Shown: piece by piece, positions 17,606 to 25,962 of the stretch
How positions within the stretch are numbered: the stretch's first letter is position 1
Layout: every line of letters begins with the position of its first letter
Position numbers and translations under genes: made by a program
Assembly (NCBI RefSeq): GCF_040438925.1
Contig: NZ_CP159258.1
Span: 1,688,001-1,752,000 of the forward strand
From: Pseudomonas sp. MYb327
GTDB taxonomy: Bacteria; Pseudomonadota; Gammaproteobacteria; Pseudomonadales; Pseudomonadaceae
DNA: 64,000 nt
Direction of reading: 5' to 3'
The notes under the pieces: generated by a model
The model's input: the letters and a program-made list of their open reading frames with translations, nothing else
Database searches by the model: none
Told to the model about the DNA's origin: nothing

Positions 17606-18288
17606 AACGCGTCGTGAAAGATGATGCCAAGGGTATGCCGTTTTCCACTGTGCAGGCGACTGACGCCGTGGCGCATGGTCACCCGGTAGTAACCCCGCAC
17701 CCCTTTGACGGGTCGTTGGTTGACCGCAAAGATCAACGCGTCGCCTTTTTTCAAGCCTATGACTTGTGGGCGTGATTGCATGCGCGGGCGTTGCTCGGTC
17801 AGGACGAACTCGCCGCCAGTAAAGTCCACGTCTGGTTCTGACAGCAAAATCGCTACTTGAAGTGGGAAAACGTGCTCGCCGTACAAGTCCTGGTGCAAAC
17901 AGTTGTAGTCCTGCGGCCCATATTGCAGCAATAACGGAGTCGGACGCGTCTGACCGGCGGCGTGACAGCGTTCAAGGAAAGCTTGGTGGGTGTCAGGAAA
18001 ACGGCTCGGCAAGCCCATGTGTTCGTGCCAGCGATTGGCGATGGGCACCAGTCGCGGATAGAGCTTGCTTCGCAGTCGAGCTACGAGATCGGGCAGCGGA
18101 TAATTGAAATACTTGTACTCGCCGCGACCAAAACCGTGACGGGCCATGATCACTTGCGAACGGAAGGGCTCCGATTGCGCGTACAGCGCACTAATTTCGC
18201 CACAAGTTTCGCGGCTCAACAGCGACCGGAGGACCGCGCAGTCGTCCTGATCGAGTTGTTGCTCCAGTAGCGCCCAGTCGGTGGACAT
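17602..18288 (-). CDS. 2OG-Fe(II) oxygenase associated with the alkylation-repair block
   Basis: This protein of 228 residues starts at ATG 18288 with a strong AAGGAG. The double-stranded beta-helix oxygenase core shows the iron triad as HQDLYGEHVFPLQ (HxD) followed by MRHGVSRLHSGKRHTLGIIF, with His and the Arg/Lys needed for 2-oxoglutarate. It resembles prolyl-4-hydroxylase-type oxygenases rather than AlkB itself. It is coupled to alkB by an ATGA overlap and is first in a transcript that begins at the candidate element 18349-18375. Context suggests a second demethylase or a damage-related hydroxylase induced with Ada. Its substrate is unknown. Confidence 0.85.
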   Translation of the reverse strand: MSTDWALLEQQLDQDDCAVLRSLLSRETCGEISALYAQSEPFRSQVIMARHGFGRGEYKYFNYPLPDLVARLRSKLYPRLVPIANRWHEHMGLPSRFPDTHQAFLERCHAAGQTRPTPLLLQYGPQDYNCLHQDLYGEHVFPLQVAILLSEPDVDFTGGEFVLTEQRPRMQSRPQVIGLKKGDALIFAVNQRPVKGVRGYYRVTMRHGVSRLHSGKRHTLGIIFHDAL

Positions 18289-18348
18289 GGTTCTGACTCC
18301 TTAACACAAGGTCGAGGCGGCCAGTCTAGGGAGCGGTGAGGGCGCCAG

Positions 18349-18375
18349 CACTCCGGAGCTTGCGGTCGAACTTCA
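18349..18375 (-). promoter_or_regulatory. Candidate Ada-responsive element before the oxygenase-alkB pair
   Basis: On the minus strand this reads GAAGTTCGACCGCAAGCTCC and continues GGAGTG. It is near-identical to 16899-16925 and ends 60 bases before the oxygenase ATG. A TAGACT-type -10 lies at the same offset as in the ada copy. Confidence 0.55.
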
Positions 18376-18415
18376 ACGCCGGGAGCAGACGTCCTTGTTG
18401 TCGCTCCGGGTCGAG

Positions 18416-18592
18416 TTACAGCGCTTTGCTGACACTGATTTCGCTGATGACGTCTTCGTTCTGGCCATGGAGGGCGTCCAGCGCAGCCTTGGCTTCCGCT
18501 TCGGTGCCGTTTTCAAGTTGGGCAAATTCAAAGCGGCGCTCACCGTTGAGTTTGTATTTGATGACGTATTTGGTCGTTTGAGCCACGGTCAT
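18416..18592 (-). CDS. Hypothetical protein, 58 aa
   Basis: This short frame runs from ATG 18592 to TAA 18416-18418. The product (TKYVIKYKLNGERRFEFAQL, then an acidic helical half ending SEISVSKAL) has a beta-beta-helix look and good codon usage. It lies just upstream of the repair block and downstream of a DUF1883 gene on the same strand. A CAGGCAG before the start is a modest ribosome site. Function is unknown. Confidence 0.55.
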   Translation of the reverse strand: MTVAQTTKYVIKYKLNGERRFEFAQLENGTEAEAKAALDALHGQNEDVISEISVSKAL

Positions 18593-18621
18593 ATCTGCCT
18601 GTTCGCGTGTTGAGGTGTCAC

Positions 18622-18924
18622 TCAGCTCAGTTTCGAGCTGGAGCGGCGGATGATCTTGATCGAGTGAGTCAGGGTTGGCTTGCGTGTCACGCTGATCGGA
18701 CGGCGATTGACCGTGTCGATGGTGATGTTCCAGAAACCGGTGCTCGGCGCCGTAATGCGGGCCGGAAAGGTATCGAACGCGCCGCCGTGGTAAGTGTGGC
18801 GGCCGCCATTTTTGAAGCTGCGGAAGTTGGCGTCGTTCATCAAACGGATGTTACACATTTGGGAGCATTGAATGACGACGATGTCGTCTTCGTTGAGGTG
18901 CTCGCGCTGGTGGATAAATTTCAT
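18622..18924 (-). CDS. DUF1883 domain protein
   Basis: This protein of 100 residues carries the DUF1883 pattern: N-terminal KFIHQREHLNEDDIVVIQCS, then CNIRLMNDANFRSFKNG, and a HTYHGGAFDTFPARITAPST core ending in a GFWNITIDT strand. The family is small and beta-rich, with no established role. The C-terminal tail (IKIIRRSSSKLS) is basic. It reads towards the 58-residue gene 29 bases away and may share its transcript. Confidence 0.75.
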   Translation of the reverse strand: MKFIHQREHLNEDDIVVIQCSQMCNIRLMNDANFRSFKNGGRHTYHGGAFDTFPARITAPSTGFWNITIDTVNRRPISVTRKPTLTHSIKIIRRSSSKLS

Positions 18925-19136
18925 GAGGCGCCTCCAGAAGGGCTTTTTCTACAAAATCAAAACGATAGCTTGGGCGATTGGCGCAGTTTATCAGCCCGGG
19001 GGCGTAATTATCCGACGGCCGAGTCCCGCTTTGGCAATTAAAAACAGATATTACGCATTCGATGAGGGATAAATGCAGTGGGTCTCGGATAAAAATAGAA
19101 TCTGTGCTGTCGGAGGGTCTTTATCGGAGGTTTCGT

Positions 19137-19493
19137 ATGAAGTGGGGTGTGTGGTTCCTGCCGTTGGCGTTGGTGATGACGGGGTGTGCAAGCGTCGAGG
19201 ACATTAACGAGTCGCTGCCCACCATGAGCGTGATTTCAGGCAAGAATCCCCATGAGTACGCGCAATGCCTGGGCGTAAAGCTCGCCGATAGCCGTGGGGC
19301 CTTGCAAGTCGAGTCGCAGAAAGAAGGCGTGCGGGTGATTGTGCCGCAGAAACTTTCTTCGGGTCCGGCCGCCGTGTTCGACATCGAGGAGCGCTCTGGA
19401 GGCAGCAGCATCAAGCTGCATGAACGTATTTCCAATGTGCCGGTGCGCCCATGGGATGTGCGTAATGCAGCCACCGCGTGTATTTCCGGCTGA
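19137..19493 (+). CDS. Small lipoprotein
   Basis: ATG at 19137 follows CGGAGG at 19125-19130. Longer in-frame starts are ignored. The N-terminal signal MKWGVWFLPLALVMTGC ends in a lipobox (VMTGC), so Cys 17 should be acylated. The mature protein of about 102 residues has no recognised domain. It is probably an outer-membrane or periplasmic lipoprotein. A hairpin lies 23 bases after the stop. Confidence 0.7.
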   Translation: MKWGVWFLPLALVMTGCASVEDINESLPTMSVISGKNPHEYAQCLGVKLADSRGALQVESQKEGVRVIVPQKLSSGPAAVFDIEERSGGSSIKLHERISNVPVRPWDVRNAATACISG

Positions 19494-19515
19494 TAGAATG
19501 TCGCCAGTCAGCAAC

Positions 19516-19545
19516 GATGCCGTCAAAGCTACGCTTTGGCGGCAT
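19516..19545 (+). terminator. Hairpin, probable terminator
   Basis: ATGCCGTCAAAGC pairs with GCTTTGGCGGCAT (one G-T pair), followed by TGTCATTT. It lies between the lipoprotein gene and the gene at 19566. Confidence 0.6.
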
Positions 19546-19565
19546 TGTCATTTCTGGAGTCGAGC

Positions 19566-19796
19566 ATGAAGCGAGAACAGGTGCGTGAGTGCCATGCAGA
19601 GGGTCTGATCTCTGCCACACACGTGATACAGAACCCGGCGGATCCGGGGGAATGGATCGTATTTTTCAAGAAAAGCGCCGGGCGCAGCTATTTTCTGGTG
19701 GATGAAAACGATGAAGTCGAATCCTTCAGTCGCCTCGACGACTTGATCGAGACCGTGCGCGGGCTTGGGATCAAGTTCGCCGAAATCCACATGTAG
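19566..19796 (+). CDS. Hypothetical protein, 76 aa
   Basis: ATG at 19566 has GGAG about 9 bases upstream. The product is a compact beta/alpha protein (GEWIVFFKKSAGRSYFLVDE, then a VESFSRLDDLIETVRGLGI stretch) of a type often seen as a conserved hypothetical in pseudomonads. It has no signal or membrane segment. It converges on the lipoprotein gene at 19808. No family is assigned. Confidence 0.6.
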   Translation: MKREQVRECHAEGLISATHVIQNPADPGEWIVFFKKSAGRSYFLVDENDEVESFSRLDDLIETVRGLGIKFAEIHM

Positions 19797-19807
19797 GGCG
19801 CGTCGCC

Positions 19808-20089
19808 TTACTTGCAGACCACCACGACATTGCGGTTCTTGTAATTGCCGACGTCGACTCCCAGGGTCTTGTCGCTTTCCTTGCTGGAAGGTGTCCCATC
19901 GGTGCCGACGATGCGGTAGCCCGTGCCGGCACAAGACGCATCGGCCTTTTCATAACAGGTTGCCCAGGAATTGGCTTCGCCGGAACAGTCGATGGCCAGG
20001 CCTTGTTCGCCGTTGTTCAGGTAGGTCGTTTCGGACGTCGCGCAGCCACTCAGGGCCAGTATCGCAATCAGTGGCAAAAATTTAGTCAT
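19808..20089 (-). CDS. Small lipoprotein, 93 aa
   Basis: ATG at 20089 begins a lipoprotein signal (MTKFLPLIAILALSGCATSE) with the lipobox LSGC. In-frame extensions up to 20179 lack a signal and are rejected. The mature part holds several Cys (AIDCSGEANSWATCYEKADA, then an ASCAGTGY stretch and a final VVVVCK), suggesting disulphides in the periplasm. The GYRIVGTDG segment recalls small periplasmic proteins of unknown role. Confidence 0.7.
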   Translation of the reverse strand: MTKFLPLIAILALSGCATSETTYLNNGEQGLAIDCSGEANSWATCYEKADASCAGTGYRIVGTDGTPSSKESDKTLGVDVGNYKNRNVVVVCK

Positions 20090-20181
20090 GTCGTTGTCGT
20101 CGCAAAGGGGTGGGCAAAGCCTGTGACAGCGCCGTGAGCAAAAGGTTATAGCGAAAGGCCACTTGCTGAACACTTTCACAA

Positions 20182-20208
20182 AAAAGCCCTGCGCGATGGC
20201 AGGGCTTT
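20182..20208 (-). terminator. Rho-independent terminator
   Basis: AAAGCCCTGC and GCAGGGCTTT form a perfect stem. On the minus strand it ends in TTTTTT, closing the gene at 20227-20415. Confidence 0.8.
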
Positions 20209-20226
20209 GGGCATGTCAGGAGTCGA

Positions 20227-20415
20227 TCAGGTCTTTTCCTTGCCACGTCGTTTGGGTTGCGGGTGCTCCAGTTCCAGCACTGCCGCGACTTCGATCGCCA
20301 TGGCTTCAGTCGGAAACGGCCCTGCGACATTCTCGCCTGCAGCGCTGAATATCGACCATTGGCCGTCCTTTGCCTTGTTGATCAAGTACCCGTTGACGCT
20401 CTTTGCTTCCGACAT
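20227..20415 (-). CDS. Hypothetical protein, 62 aa
   Basis: ATG at 20415 opens a soluble small protein (GYLINKAKDGQWSIFSAAGE, then a TEAMAIEVAAVLELE helix and a basic KRRGKEKT tail). The layout of a short beta hairpin, a helix and a charged tail suggests a real conserved gene. A terminator lies 19 bases beyond its stop. Function is unknown. Confidence 0.55.
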   Translation of the reverse strand: MSEAKSVNGYLINKAKDGQWSIFSAAGENVAGPFPTEAMAIEVAAVLELEHPQPKRRGKEKT

Positions 20416-20696
20416 CTATTTGCCTCGTTGGCTGGTTCAATCGCGCCATGATAGCGCCAAATGCCCGCAACGGGTGCCGATGGGCGTATGGTGGTGCGAT
20501 TGCCTGTTCGGATGACAAAGTGTGCAAGTCTGTCGGTCTCTGCTATCAATAACGGGCGGCTACTCGATCTGCGGAACTATCCGCGAGAATATTTCTCTAT
20601 GATGGCATCGGTTAGCCAGCGCGGGGCATTGTAACGTGCACGCCGCCTGATTAGACTGCGCCGAAACTCGTACACACAGCCCTTTCAAGGACTTAT

Positions 20697-21536
20697 ATGA
20701 TCAAGAAATGCTTGTTCCCAGCAGCCGGTTACGGTACTCGCTTCCTGCCAGCGACTAAAGCCATGCCTAAAGAAATGCTGCCGGTGGTAAACAAGCCACT
20801 GATCCAGTACGGCGTCGAAGAAGCACTGGATGCCGGGTTGACCGAAATCTCCATCGTTACCGGCCGTGGCAAACGCGCCCTGGAAGACCATTTCGACATC
20901 AGCTACGAGCTGGAAAACCAGATCAAGGGCACCGATAAGGAAAAATACCTGGTCGGCATCCGCAAGCTGCTCGACAACTGCTCGTTCTCCTACACCCGCC
21001 AGACCGAAATGAAAGGCCTGGGCCACGCCATTCTGACCGGCCGTCCGCTGATCGGCGACGAACCGTTCGCCGTGGTGCTGGCGGATGACTTGTGCGTCAA
21101 CCTCGATGGTGATGGCGTACTGACCCAGATGGTCAAGCTGTACAAGCAGTTCCGCTGCTCGATCGTCGCCATCCAGGAAGTCGATCCGCAAGAAACCCAC
21201 AAGTACGGCGTGATTGCCGGCGAGATGATCCGCGACGACATCTACCGCGTACACAGCATGGTTGAAAAACCAAAACCTGAAGATGCGCCGTCGAACCTGG
21301 CCATCATCGGTCGTTACATCCTGACCCCGGACATCTTCGACCTGATCGAGCAAACCGAGCCAGGCAAGGGCGGCGAAATCCAGATCACCGATGCCCTGAT
21401 GAAACAAGCCCAGAACGGTTGCGTGATGGCCTACAAGTTCAAGGGCAAGCGTTTCGACTGCGGCGGCGCCGAGGGTTATATCGACGCGACCAACTTCTGC
21501 TTCGAGAACTTCTACAAGACTGGTAAGGCGTACTGA
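20697..21536 (+). CDS. galU: UTP-glucose-1-phosphate uridylyltransferase
   Basis: GalU makes UDP-glucose from UTP and glucose-1-phosphate for lipopolysaccharide and exopolysaccharide synthesis. The 279-residue product opens with [20 protein letters not shown], the nucleotide-binding signature. It continues with [29 protein letters not shown] (metal-binding Asp) and [20 protein letters not shown]. Length fits bacterial GalU. A strong terminator follows 25 bases after the stop, so the gene is monocistronic and separate from gorA. Confidence 0.97.
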   Translation: MIKKCLFPAAGYGTRFLPATKAMPKEMLPVVNKPLIQYGVEEALDAGLTEISIVTGRGKRALEDHFDISYELENQIKGTDKEKYLVGIRKLLDNCSFSYTRQTEMKGLGHAILTGRPLIGDEPFAVVLADDLCVNLDGDGVLTQMVKLYKQFRCSIVAIQEVDPQETHKYGVIAGEMIRDDIYRVHSMVEKPKPEDAPSNLAIIGRYILTPDIFDLIEQTEPGKGGEIQITDALMKQAQNGCVMAYKFKGKRFDCGGAEGYIDATNFCFENFYKTGKAY

Positions 21537-21559
21537 TTGCGCATTAGTTGCTTGTACTG

Positions 21560-21585
21560 AAAAGCCACCTTCGGGTGGCTTTTTC
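21560..21585 (+). terminator. Rho-independent terminator of galU
   Basis: AAAAGCCACC and GGTGGCTTTTT form a tight hairpin with a TTCG-type loop and a T tail. Confidence 0.85.
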
Positions 21586-21648
21586 ATTTGCGGCGCTTGC
21601 CCAGCGAGCACCCACAGGTATGCTGTCTGCCTGCCGAGGAGATTGAAA

Positions 21649-23007
21649 ATGGCCTACGATTTTGACCTTTATGTGATTGGTGCCGGTTCTGGCGGTGTGC
21701 GGGCTGCTCGATTTTCGGCCGGTTTTGGCGCGAAGGTGGCGGTGGCCGAGAGTCGCTACCTGGGTGGCACTTGCGTGAACGTCGGCTGTGTGCCGAAAAA
21801 ATTGCTGGTCTACGGTGCGCACTTTGCCGAGGACTTTGAGCAGGCTTCCGGTTTTGGCTGGAGTCTGGATGAAGCGCAGTTCGATTGGGCGACGCTGATT
21901 GCCAACAAGGACCGCGAGATCAATCGCCTGAACGGTATTTACCGCAATCTGCTGGTCAACAGCGGTGTGACCTTGCATGAAGGGCACGCCAAGATCGTCG
22001 ACCCGCATACCGTCGAGATCAATGGCGAACGCCACACTGCCAAGAATATCCTGATCGCCACCGGTGGCTGGCCGCAGATTCCGGAGATTCCGGGACATGA
22101 GCACGCGATCAGCTCCAATCAGGCGTTCTTCCTTAAAGAGCTGCCCAAGCGTGTGCTGGTGGTGGGTGGTGGTTATATCGCCGTCGAGTTCGCCGGGATC
22201 TTCCACGGCTTGGGCGCGCAGACCAAGTTGCTGTATCGCGGTGAAATGTTCCTGCGTGGCTTCGACGGTTCCGTGCGTAAGCATTTGCAGGAAGAACTGA
22301 CCAAGCGCGGTATGGATTTGCAATTCAATGCCGACATTGAGCGTATCGACAAACAAGCCGATGGCAGCCTGAAGGTCACGCTCAAGGATGGTCGCCAGCT
22401 CGAAGCCGATTGCGTGTTCTACGCCACCGGTCGCCGTCCGATGCTGGATAACCTGGGGCTGGAAAACACCGGGGTGACACTCGACAAGAAGGGCTTCGTC
22501 GAAGTTGATGAGCAGTATCAAACCGCCGAGTCTTCGATCCTCGCCCTGGGTGATGTGATCGGTCGCGTGCAACTGACGCCGGTGGCGCTGGCCGAAGGCA
22601 TGGCGGTTGCCCGTCGTTTGTTCAAGCCTGAGCAATACCGTCCAGTGGATTACAAAATGATCCCGACGGCAGTGTTCAGCATACCGACCATTGGCACCGT
22701 CGGTTTGACCGAGAAAGAAGCGCGTGACGCCGGGCACGATGTCGTGGTCTTCGAAAGCCGTTTCCGTCCGATGAAGCTGACGCTGACCGAATGTCAGGAG
22801 CGCACGCTGATGAAACTGGTGGTGGACGCCAAGACAGATAAGGTGCTGGGTTGCCACATGGTCGGCCCGGAGGCGGGTGAAATCGTTCAGGGTCTGGCGA
22901 TTGCATTGAAGGCCGGCGCCACCAAGCGCCACTTCGACGAAACCATCGGGGTGCACCCGACGGCCGCCGAAGAATTCGTCACCATGCGGACGCCGGTCGC
23001 CGGTTAA
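21649..23007 (+). CDS. gorA: Glutathione reductase
   Basis: This NADPH- and FAD-dependent enzyme regenerates glutathione. ATG at 21649 is chosen for its GAGGAG site; an in-frame TTG two codons earlier is unlikely. The product has 452 residues. Features are the FAD motif [20 protein letters not shown], the redox disulphide TCVNVGC (Cys 42 and 47), the NADPH motif [20 protein letters not shown] and the C-terminal GVHPTAAEE with the catalytic His. Its stop overlaps the convergent kfrA-like gene by 4 bases. Confidence 0.96.
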   Translation: MAYDFDLYVIGAGSGGVRAARFSAGFGAKVAVAESRYLGGTCVNVGCVPKKLLVYGAHFAEDFEQASGFGWSLDEAQFDWATLIANKDREINRLNGIYRNLLVNSGVTLHEGHAKIVDPHTVEINGERHTAKNILIATGGWPQIPEIPGHEHAISSNQAFFLKELPKRVLVVGGGYIAVEFAGIFHGLGAQTKLLYRGEMFLRGFDGSVRKHLQEELTKRGMDLQFNADIERIDKQADGSLKVTLKDGRQLEADCVFYATGRRPMLDNLGLENTGVTLDKKGFVEVDEQYQTAESSILALGDVIGRVQLTPVALAEGMAVARRLFKPEQYRPVDYKMIPTAVFSIPTIGTVGLTEKEARDAGHDVVVFESRFRPMKLTLTECQERTLMKLVVDAKTDKVLGCHMVGPEAGEIVQGLAIALKAGATKRHFDETIGVHPTAAEEFVTMRTPVAG

Positions 23008-24017
23008 TCGTCCTTGGTGCTGTCTGGCGCTGTCGCAATGGCAGTCGCCAGACGTATGCTTTCTTCCAGCTCTGCTTGAGTATTCGCCAATTCAACTTCC
23101 AGCGATTTATTGATCTGCGACTGTTCGTCGACGTTCTGTTTGAGCGACTGACTTTCCAGCAGGGCGGCGCGCAAGCGGTCCTGGAGGAGGGTGCGTTCGC
23201 CGTCGACCCGGGTGGCTTGTTCCATTAGCTGGTCCTGACGATTGTTGCTCTGCTTGAGTTGCTCCTGCAGCAAGCTCAACTCGCGCAGCGTTCCACGGTT
23301 TTCGGTTAGCAGGCGTTCGTTGTCGCGGTGCAATTGGGTAATTTCGTCCTGGCGTACCAGCGCGCTTTGCTGAGCCTGGCGCACTTCCATCTGCAACTGT
23401 TGCACCTGACCTTCATGGCGACTGTGTTCCTGCTCGCGCTGCTCTTTGACGGCGTTGCGGTAGTGCTCCAGTGCCTCGCGGGCGTGGAGGTGTTTCTCTT
23501 CGAGCGAGCGGATCTGCTCGTCCTTGTCGTTCAAGCGCAGTTCGAAGTCAGCCAAAGCCTGGTTCAACCCGGCGTTGCGGGTTTGTTCGTTTTGCAGCAT
23601 GGCGCGGGTTTCTCGCAATGCTTCCGATTCCTGGGTCAGCGCCAGACTCTGAATTTCGTACTGCTGGTGCAATTCCGTGTTGGTTTTCGCAGCTTCTGCC
23701 AGCTGGATTTCCAGTGCCTTGCGTTGCTGTTCGAAGTGCTCGCGAGCCTGGTCGATGGGCTCTTGAGCCTGGTCCTTCAGGCGCTGCGCCAAGCGTGAAA
23801 CCAATGCCAGCAACTCATCGTCAATCGGCTCCGCCGGCTCAGTTTCGGACGATGGCGCGACGTCGCCCAGTTCCTTCAGATAACGATGAATCGTGGTTTT
23901 CGAGCCGGTATTGCCCATTTCGATTCGTACTGCATCGATGCTCGGGTTTTCGCCACGGGCGAGAATCGCCAGACGCGCGGCTTGAACCACTGCTTTGTTA
24001 ACGCCGCCACGGGCCAT
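23004..24017 (-). CDS. KfrA-like DNA-binding protein with long coiled coil
   Basis: ATG at 24017 gives 337 residues; an upstream in-frame start lies in the promoter region. Residues 1-110 match the KfrA N-terminal DNA-binding domain ([20 protein letters not shown], then a [15 protein letters not shown] helix). Residues 85-325 are an almost unbroken coiled coil rich in Gln, Glu and Leu. Plasmid KfrA proteins are autoregulating, filament-like DNA binders tied to plasmid upkeep. Chromosomal copies occur in pseudomonads. Here it is divergent from a tyrosine recombinase, with a palindrome in between, which suggests a functional pair. Confidence 0.85.
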   Translation of the reverse strand: MARGGVNKAVVQAARLAILARGENPSIDAVRIEMGNTGSKTTIHRYLKELGDVAPSSETEPAEPIDDELLALVSRLAQRLKDQAQEPIDQAREHFEQQRKALEIQLAEAAKTNTELHQQYEIQSLALTQESEALRETRAMLQNEQTRNAGLNQALADFELRLNDKDEQIRSLEEKHLHAREALEHYRNAVKEQREQEHSRHEGQVQQLQMEVRQAQQSALVRQDEITQLHRDNERLLTENRGTLRELSLLQEQLKQSNNRQDQLMEQATRVDGERTLLQDRLRAALLESQSLKQNVDEQSQINKSLEVELANTQAELEESIRLATAIATAPDSTKDD

Positions 24018-24108
24018 GAGAACTCCTGCGATTTTACTGTGTGGTATGTACTGATGTAATACGAATTGTACCATCGAAGTATAAAAACTAAATACAGACT
24101 GTTATTGA

Positions 24109-24135
24109 CACGGGATATACTGGTATTACCCCGTG
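24109..24135. promoter_or_regulatory. Palindrome in the kfrA-like/recombinase divergent promoter
   Basis: CACGGG-A-TATAC-TG-GTATT-A-CCCCGTG forms an imperfect 27-bp dyad, overlapping a TTGACA hexamer at 24106-24111. It is a candidate operator for the KfrA-like protein. Confidence 0.5.
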
Positions 24136-24195
24136 TGAAAGGCTAATTAGCGGATTTTGGCCTGTAAAAGCGGTACGCATTCGAGAGCAGGACCA

Positions 24196-25134
24196 ATGAG
24201 TGATCTGGATCGTTATCTTCAAGCGGCGACGCGCGACAACACCCGCCGCAGTTATCGCGCAGCGATTGAACACTTCGAAGTCAGTTGGGGCGGGTTCCTG
24301 CCTGCAACGGGCGACAGCGTGGCGCGCTATCTAGTGGCCCATGCGGGTGCGTTATCGATCAACACCCTGAAGTTGCGCTTGTCGGCGCTGGCGCAGTGGC
24401 ACAACAGTCAGGGTTTTACCGATCCCACCAAGGCGCCGGTGGTGCGCAAGGTGTTTAAGGGTATTCGTGCGTTGCATCCGGCCCCGGAGAAACAGGCAGA
24501 ACCGCTGCAACTTCAACATCTGGAGCAAGTGGTGTCCTGGCTGGAGCAGGAAGCGCAAATCGCCAGGCAACAAGGCGATCGACCAGGATTGCTGCGGGCC
24601 AGGCGCGATGCTGCGTTGATCCTTCTGGGCTTCTGGCGTGGGTTTCGCAGCGATGAGTTATGCCGCGTGCAGATCGAGCACGTGCAGGCCAGCGCTGGTT
24701 CCGGCATCACGCTGTACCTGTCGCGCAGCAAAAACGACCGGGAAAATCTCGGCAAAACCTACCAGACCCCTGCGTTGCAACGATTGTGTCCGGTGCAGGC
24801 CTACATCGAATGGATCACCGAGGCTGCGCTGGTTCGCGGCCCGGTGTTCCGCGGCATTGATCGTTGGGGGCATTTGAGCGAGGAGGGTTTGCACGCCAAC
24901 AGTGTTATTCCATTGTTGCGCCAGGCGCTGGAGCGCGCAGGCATTGCGGGCGAGCACTACACCAGCCACTCCCTGCGGCGCGGTTTTGCCTCGTGGGCAC
25001 ATCAAAGCGGTTGGGACTTGAAGTCGTTGATGAGCTACGTCGGCTGGAAGGACGTGAAATCGGCCATGCGCTACATCGAAGCCAGCCCGTTTCTCGGTAT
25101 GACTCGCCTCGCGGAAAAGCCGCTGGAATCGTAA
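24196..25134 (+). CDS. Tyrosine site-specific recombinase
   Basis: ATG at 24196 gives 312 residues; the ORF extension to 24157 is rejected. The N-terminal SAM-like core-binding domain covers about residues 1-90 (RYLQAATRDNTRRSYRAAIE). The catalytic domain shows the first Arg in LLGFWRGFRSDELCRV, HSLRRGFASWAHQSG with the H-x-x-R pair, VGWKD as the second His/Trp box, and SAMRYIEA with the Tyr nucleophile. It resembles chromosomal Cre/XerC-like integrases, not the P4 type at the window's left end. No mobile element, repeats or phage genes surround it, so it may act on a fixed site. It is divergent from the kfrA-like gene. Confidence 0.85.
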   Translation: MSDLDRYLQAATRDNTRRSYRAAIEHFEVSWGGFLPATGDSVARYLVAHAGALSINTLKLRLSALAQWHNSQGFTDPTKAPVVRKVFKGIRALHPAPEKQAEPLQLQHLEQVVSWLEQEAQIARQQGDRPGLLRARRDAALILLGFWRGFRSDELCRVQIEHVQASAGSGITLYLSRSKNDRENLGKTYQTPALQRLCPVQAYIEWITEAALVRGPVFRGIDRWGHLSEEGLHANSVIPLLRQALERAGIAGEHYTSHSLRRGFASWAHQSGWDLKSLMSYVGWKDVKSAMRYIEASPFLGMTRLAEKPLES

Positions 25135-25147
25135 ATTCGGTTTTCTT

Positions 25148-25170
25148 CTATTAATACTGCTGGCTAATAG
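25148..25170. promoter_or_regulatory. Short dyad upstream of ahpC
   Basis: CTATTA and TAATAG are inverted with an 11-base spacer, about 100 bases before ahpC. The CTAT/ATAG pieces recall OxyR sites, but the spacing does not fit the OxyR consensus, so the binding protein is not assigned. Confidence 0.3.
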
Positions 25171-25272
25171 CGAAAGCCAATCAGCGACATGAGGTTTGCC
25201 AATGAGCCAACCGTCCGTCGAGTGGGTACAGTTCTCTCCATCAACTTCTTAACCCCTGACGGAGAGTCAACG

Positions 25273-25836
25273 ATGCCTATCATCAACAGCCAAGTAAAAC
25301 CGTTCAAAGCTGATGCATTCAAAAACGGCGACTTCGTAAAAGTCTCGGACGCTGACCTGAAAGGCAAGTGGTCTGTCGTTTTCTTCTACCCAGCAGACTT
25401 CACCTTCGTATGTCCAACCGAACTGGAAGACCTGGCTGACAACTACGACGCATTCCAGAAACTGGGCGTCGAAATCTACAGCGTTTCCACCGACACTCAC
25501 TTTGCCCACGCGGCCTGGCACAACACTTCGCCAGCCATTGGCAAAATCCAGTACACCATGATCGGCGACCCGACTCACGCCATCTCCCGTAACTTCGACG
25601 TATTGATCGAAGAAGCTGGTCTGGCTGACCGTGGCACCTTCGTGATCAACCCTGAAGGCCAGATCAAAATCGTCGAACTGAACGACGGTGGTGTGGGTCG
25701 TGACGCTTCCGAACTGCTGCGCAAAATCAAGGCTGCCCAGTACGTCGCTGCTCACCCAGGCCAGGTTTGCCCTGCCAAGTGGAAAGAAGGCGAGGCCACT
25801 CTGGCTCCGTCCCTGGACCTGGTCGGCAAGATCTAA
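25273..25836 (+). CDS. ahpC: Alkyl hydroperoxide reductase subunit C (peroxiredoxin)
   Basis: AhpC reduces hydrogen peroxide and organic peroxides in the cytoplasm. ATG at 25273 gives 187 residues, the usual length. An upstream in-frame start at 25189 would add non-conserved residues. The peroxidatic Cys 47 is in [10 protein letters not shown] and the resolving Cys 166 in GQVCPAKW, as in typical 2-Cys enzymes. The structural [14 protein letters not shown] and [11 protein letters not shown] segments are intact. A hairpin terminator separates it from ahpF. Confidence 0.97.
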   Translation: MPIINSQVKPFKADAFKNGDFVKVSDADLKGKWSVVFFYPADFTFVCPTELEDLADNYDAFQKLGVEIYSVSTDTHFAHAAWHNTSPAIGKIQYTMIGDPTHAISRNFDVLIEEAGLADRGTFVINPEGQIKIVELNDGGVGRDASELLRKIKAAQYVAAHPGQVCPAKWKEGEATLAPSLDLVGKI

Positions 25837-25900
25837 GTCTGTGACGCGCTTCATCAGGGCGGAGCTCCGCACCTACTAAGTAAGCTGCACCGCCCTCAAA

Positions 25901-25935
25901 AACGCCCGGGCGAGATTCGCTCGGGCGTTTTTTTG
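25901..25935 (+). terminator. Terminator between ahpC and ahpF
   Basis: AACGCCCGGGCGA and TCGCTCGGGCGTT form a stem followed by TTTTTTG. It would let ahpC be made in excess over ahpF or isolate the two genes. Confidence 0.8.
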
Positions 25936-25962
25936 TCTCAAGAATTCAAGGAAATCGCCCGT

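Noticed and set aside
21544..22956. Minus-strand frame of 470 codons opposite gorA
   Set aside because: The sense strand is intact glutathione reductase with every motif in place.
24196..25134. Second integrase as a sign of another genomic island
   Set aside because: Neighbours (gorA, ahpC, ahpF) are core genes, and no attachment repeats, phage genes or composition shift are visible.
25148..25170. OxyR box before ahpC
   Set aside because: CTAT/ATAG pieces are present, but the 11-base spacing does not match the ATAG-N7-CTAT pattern, so it is listed only as an unassigned dyad.
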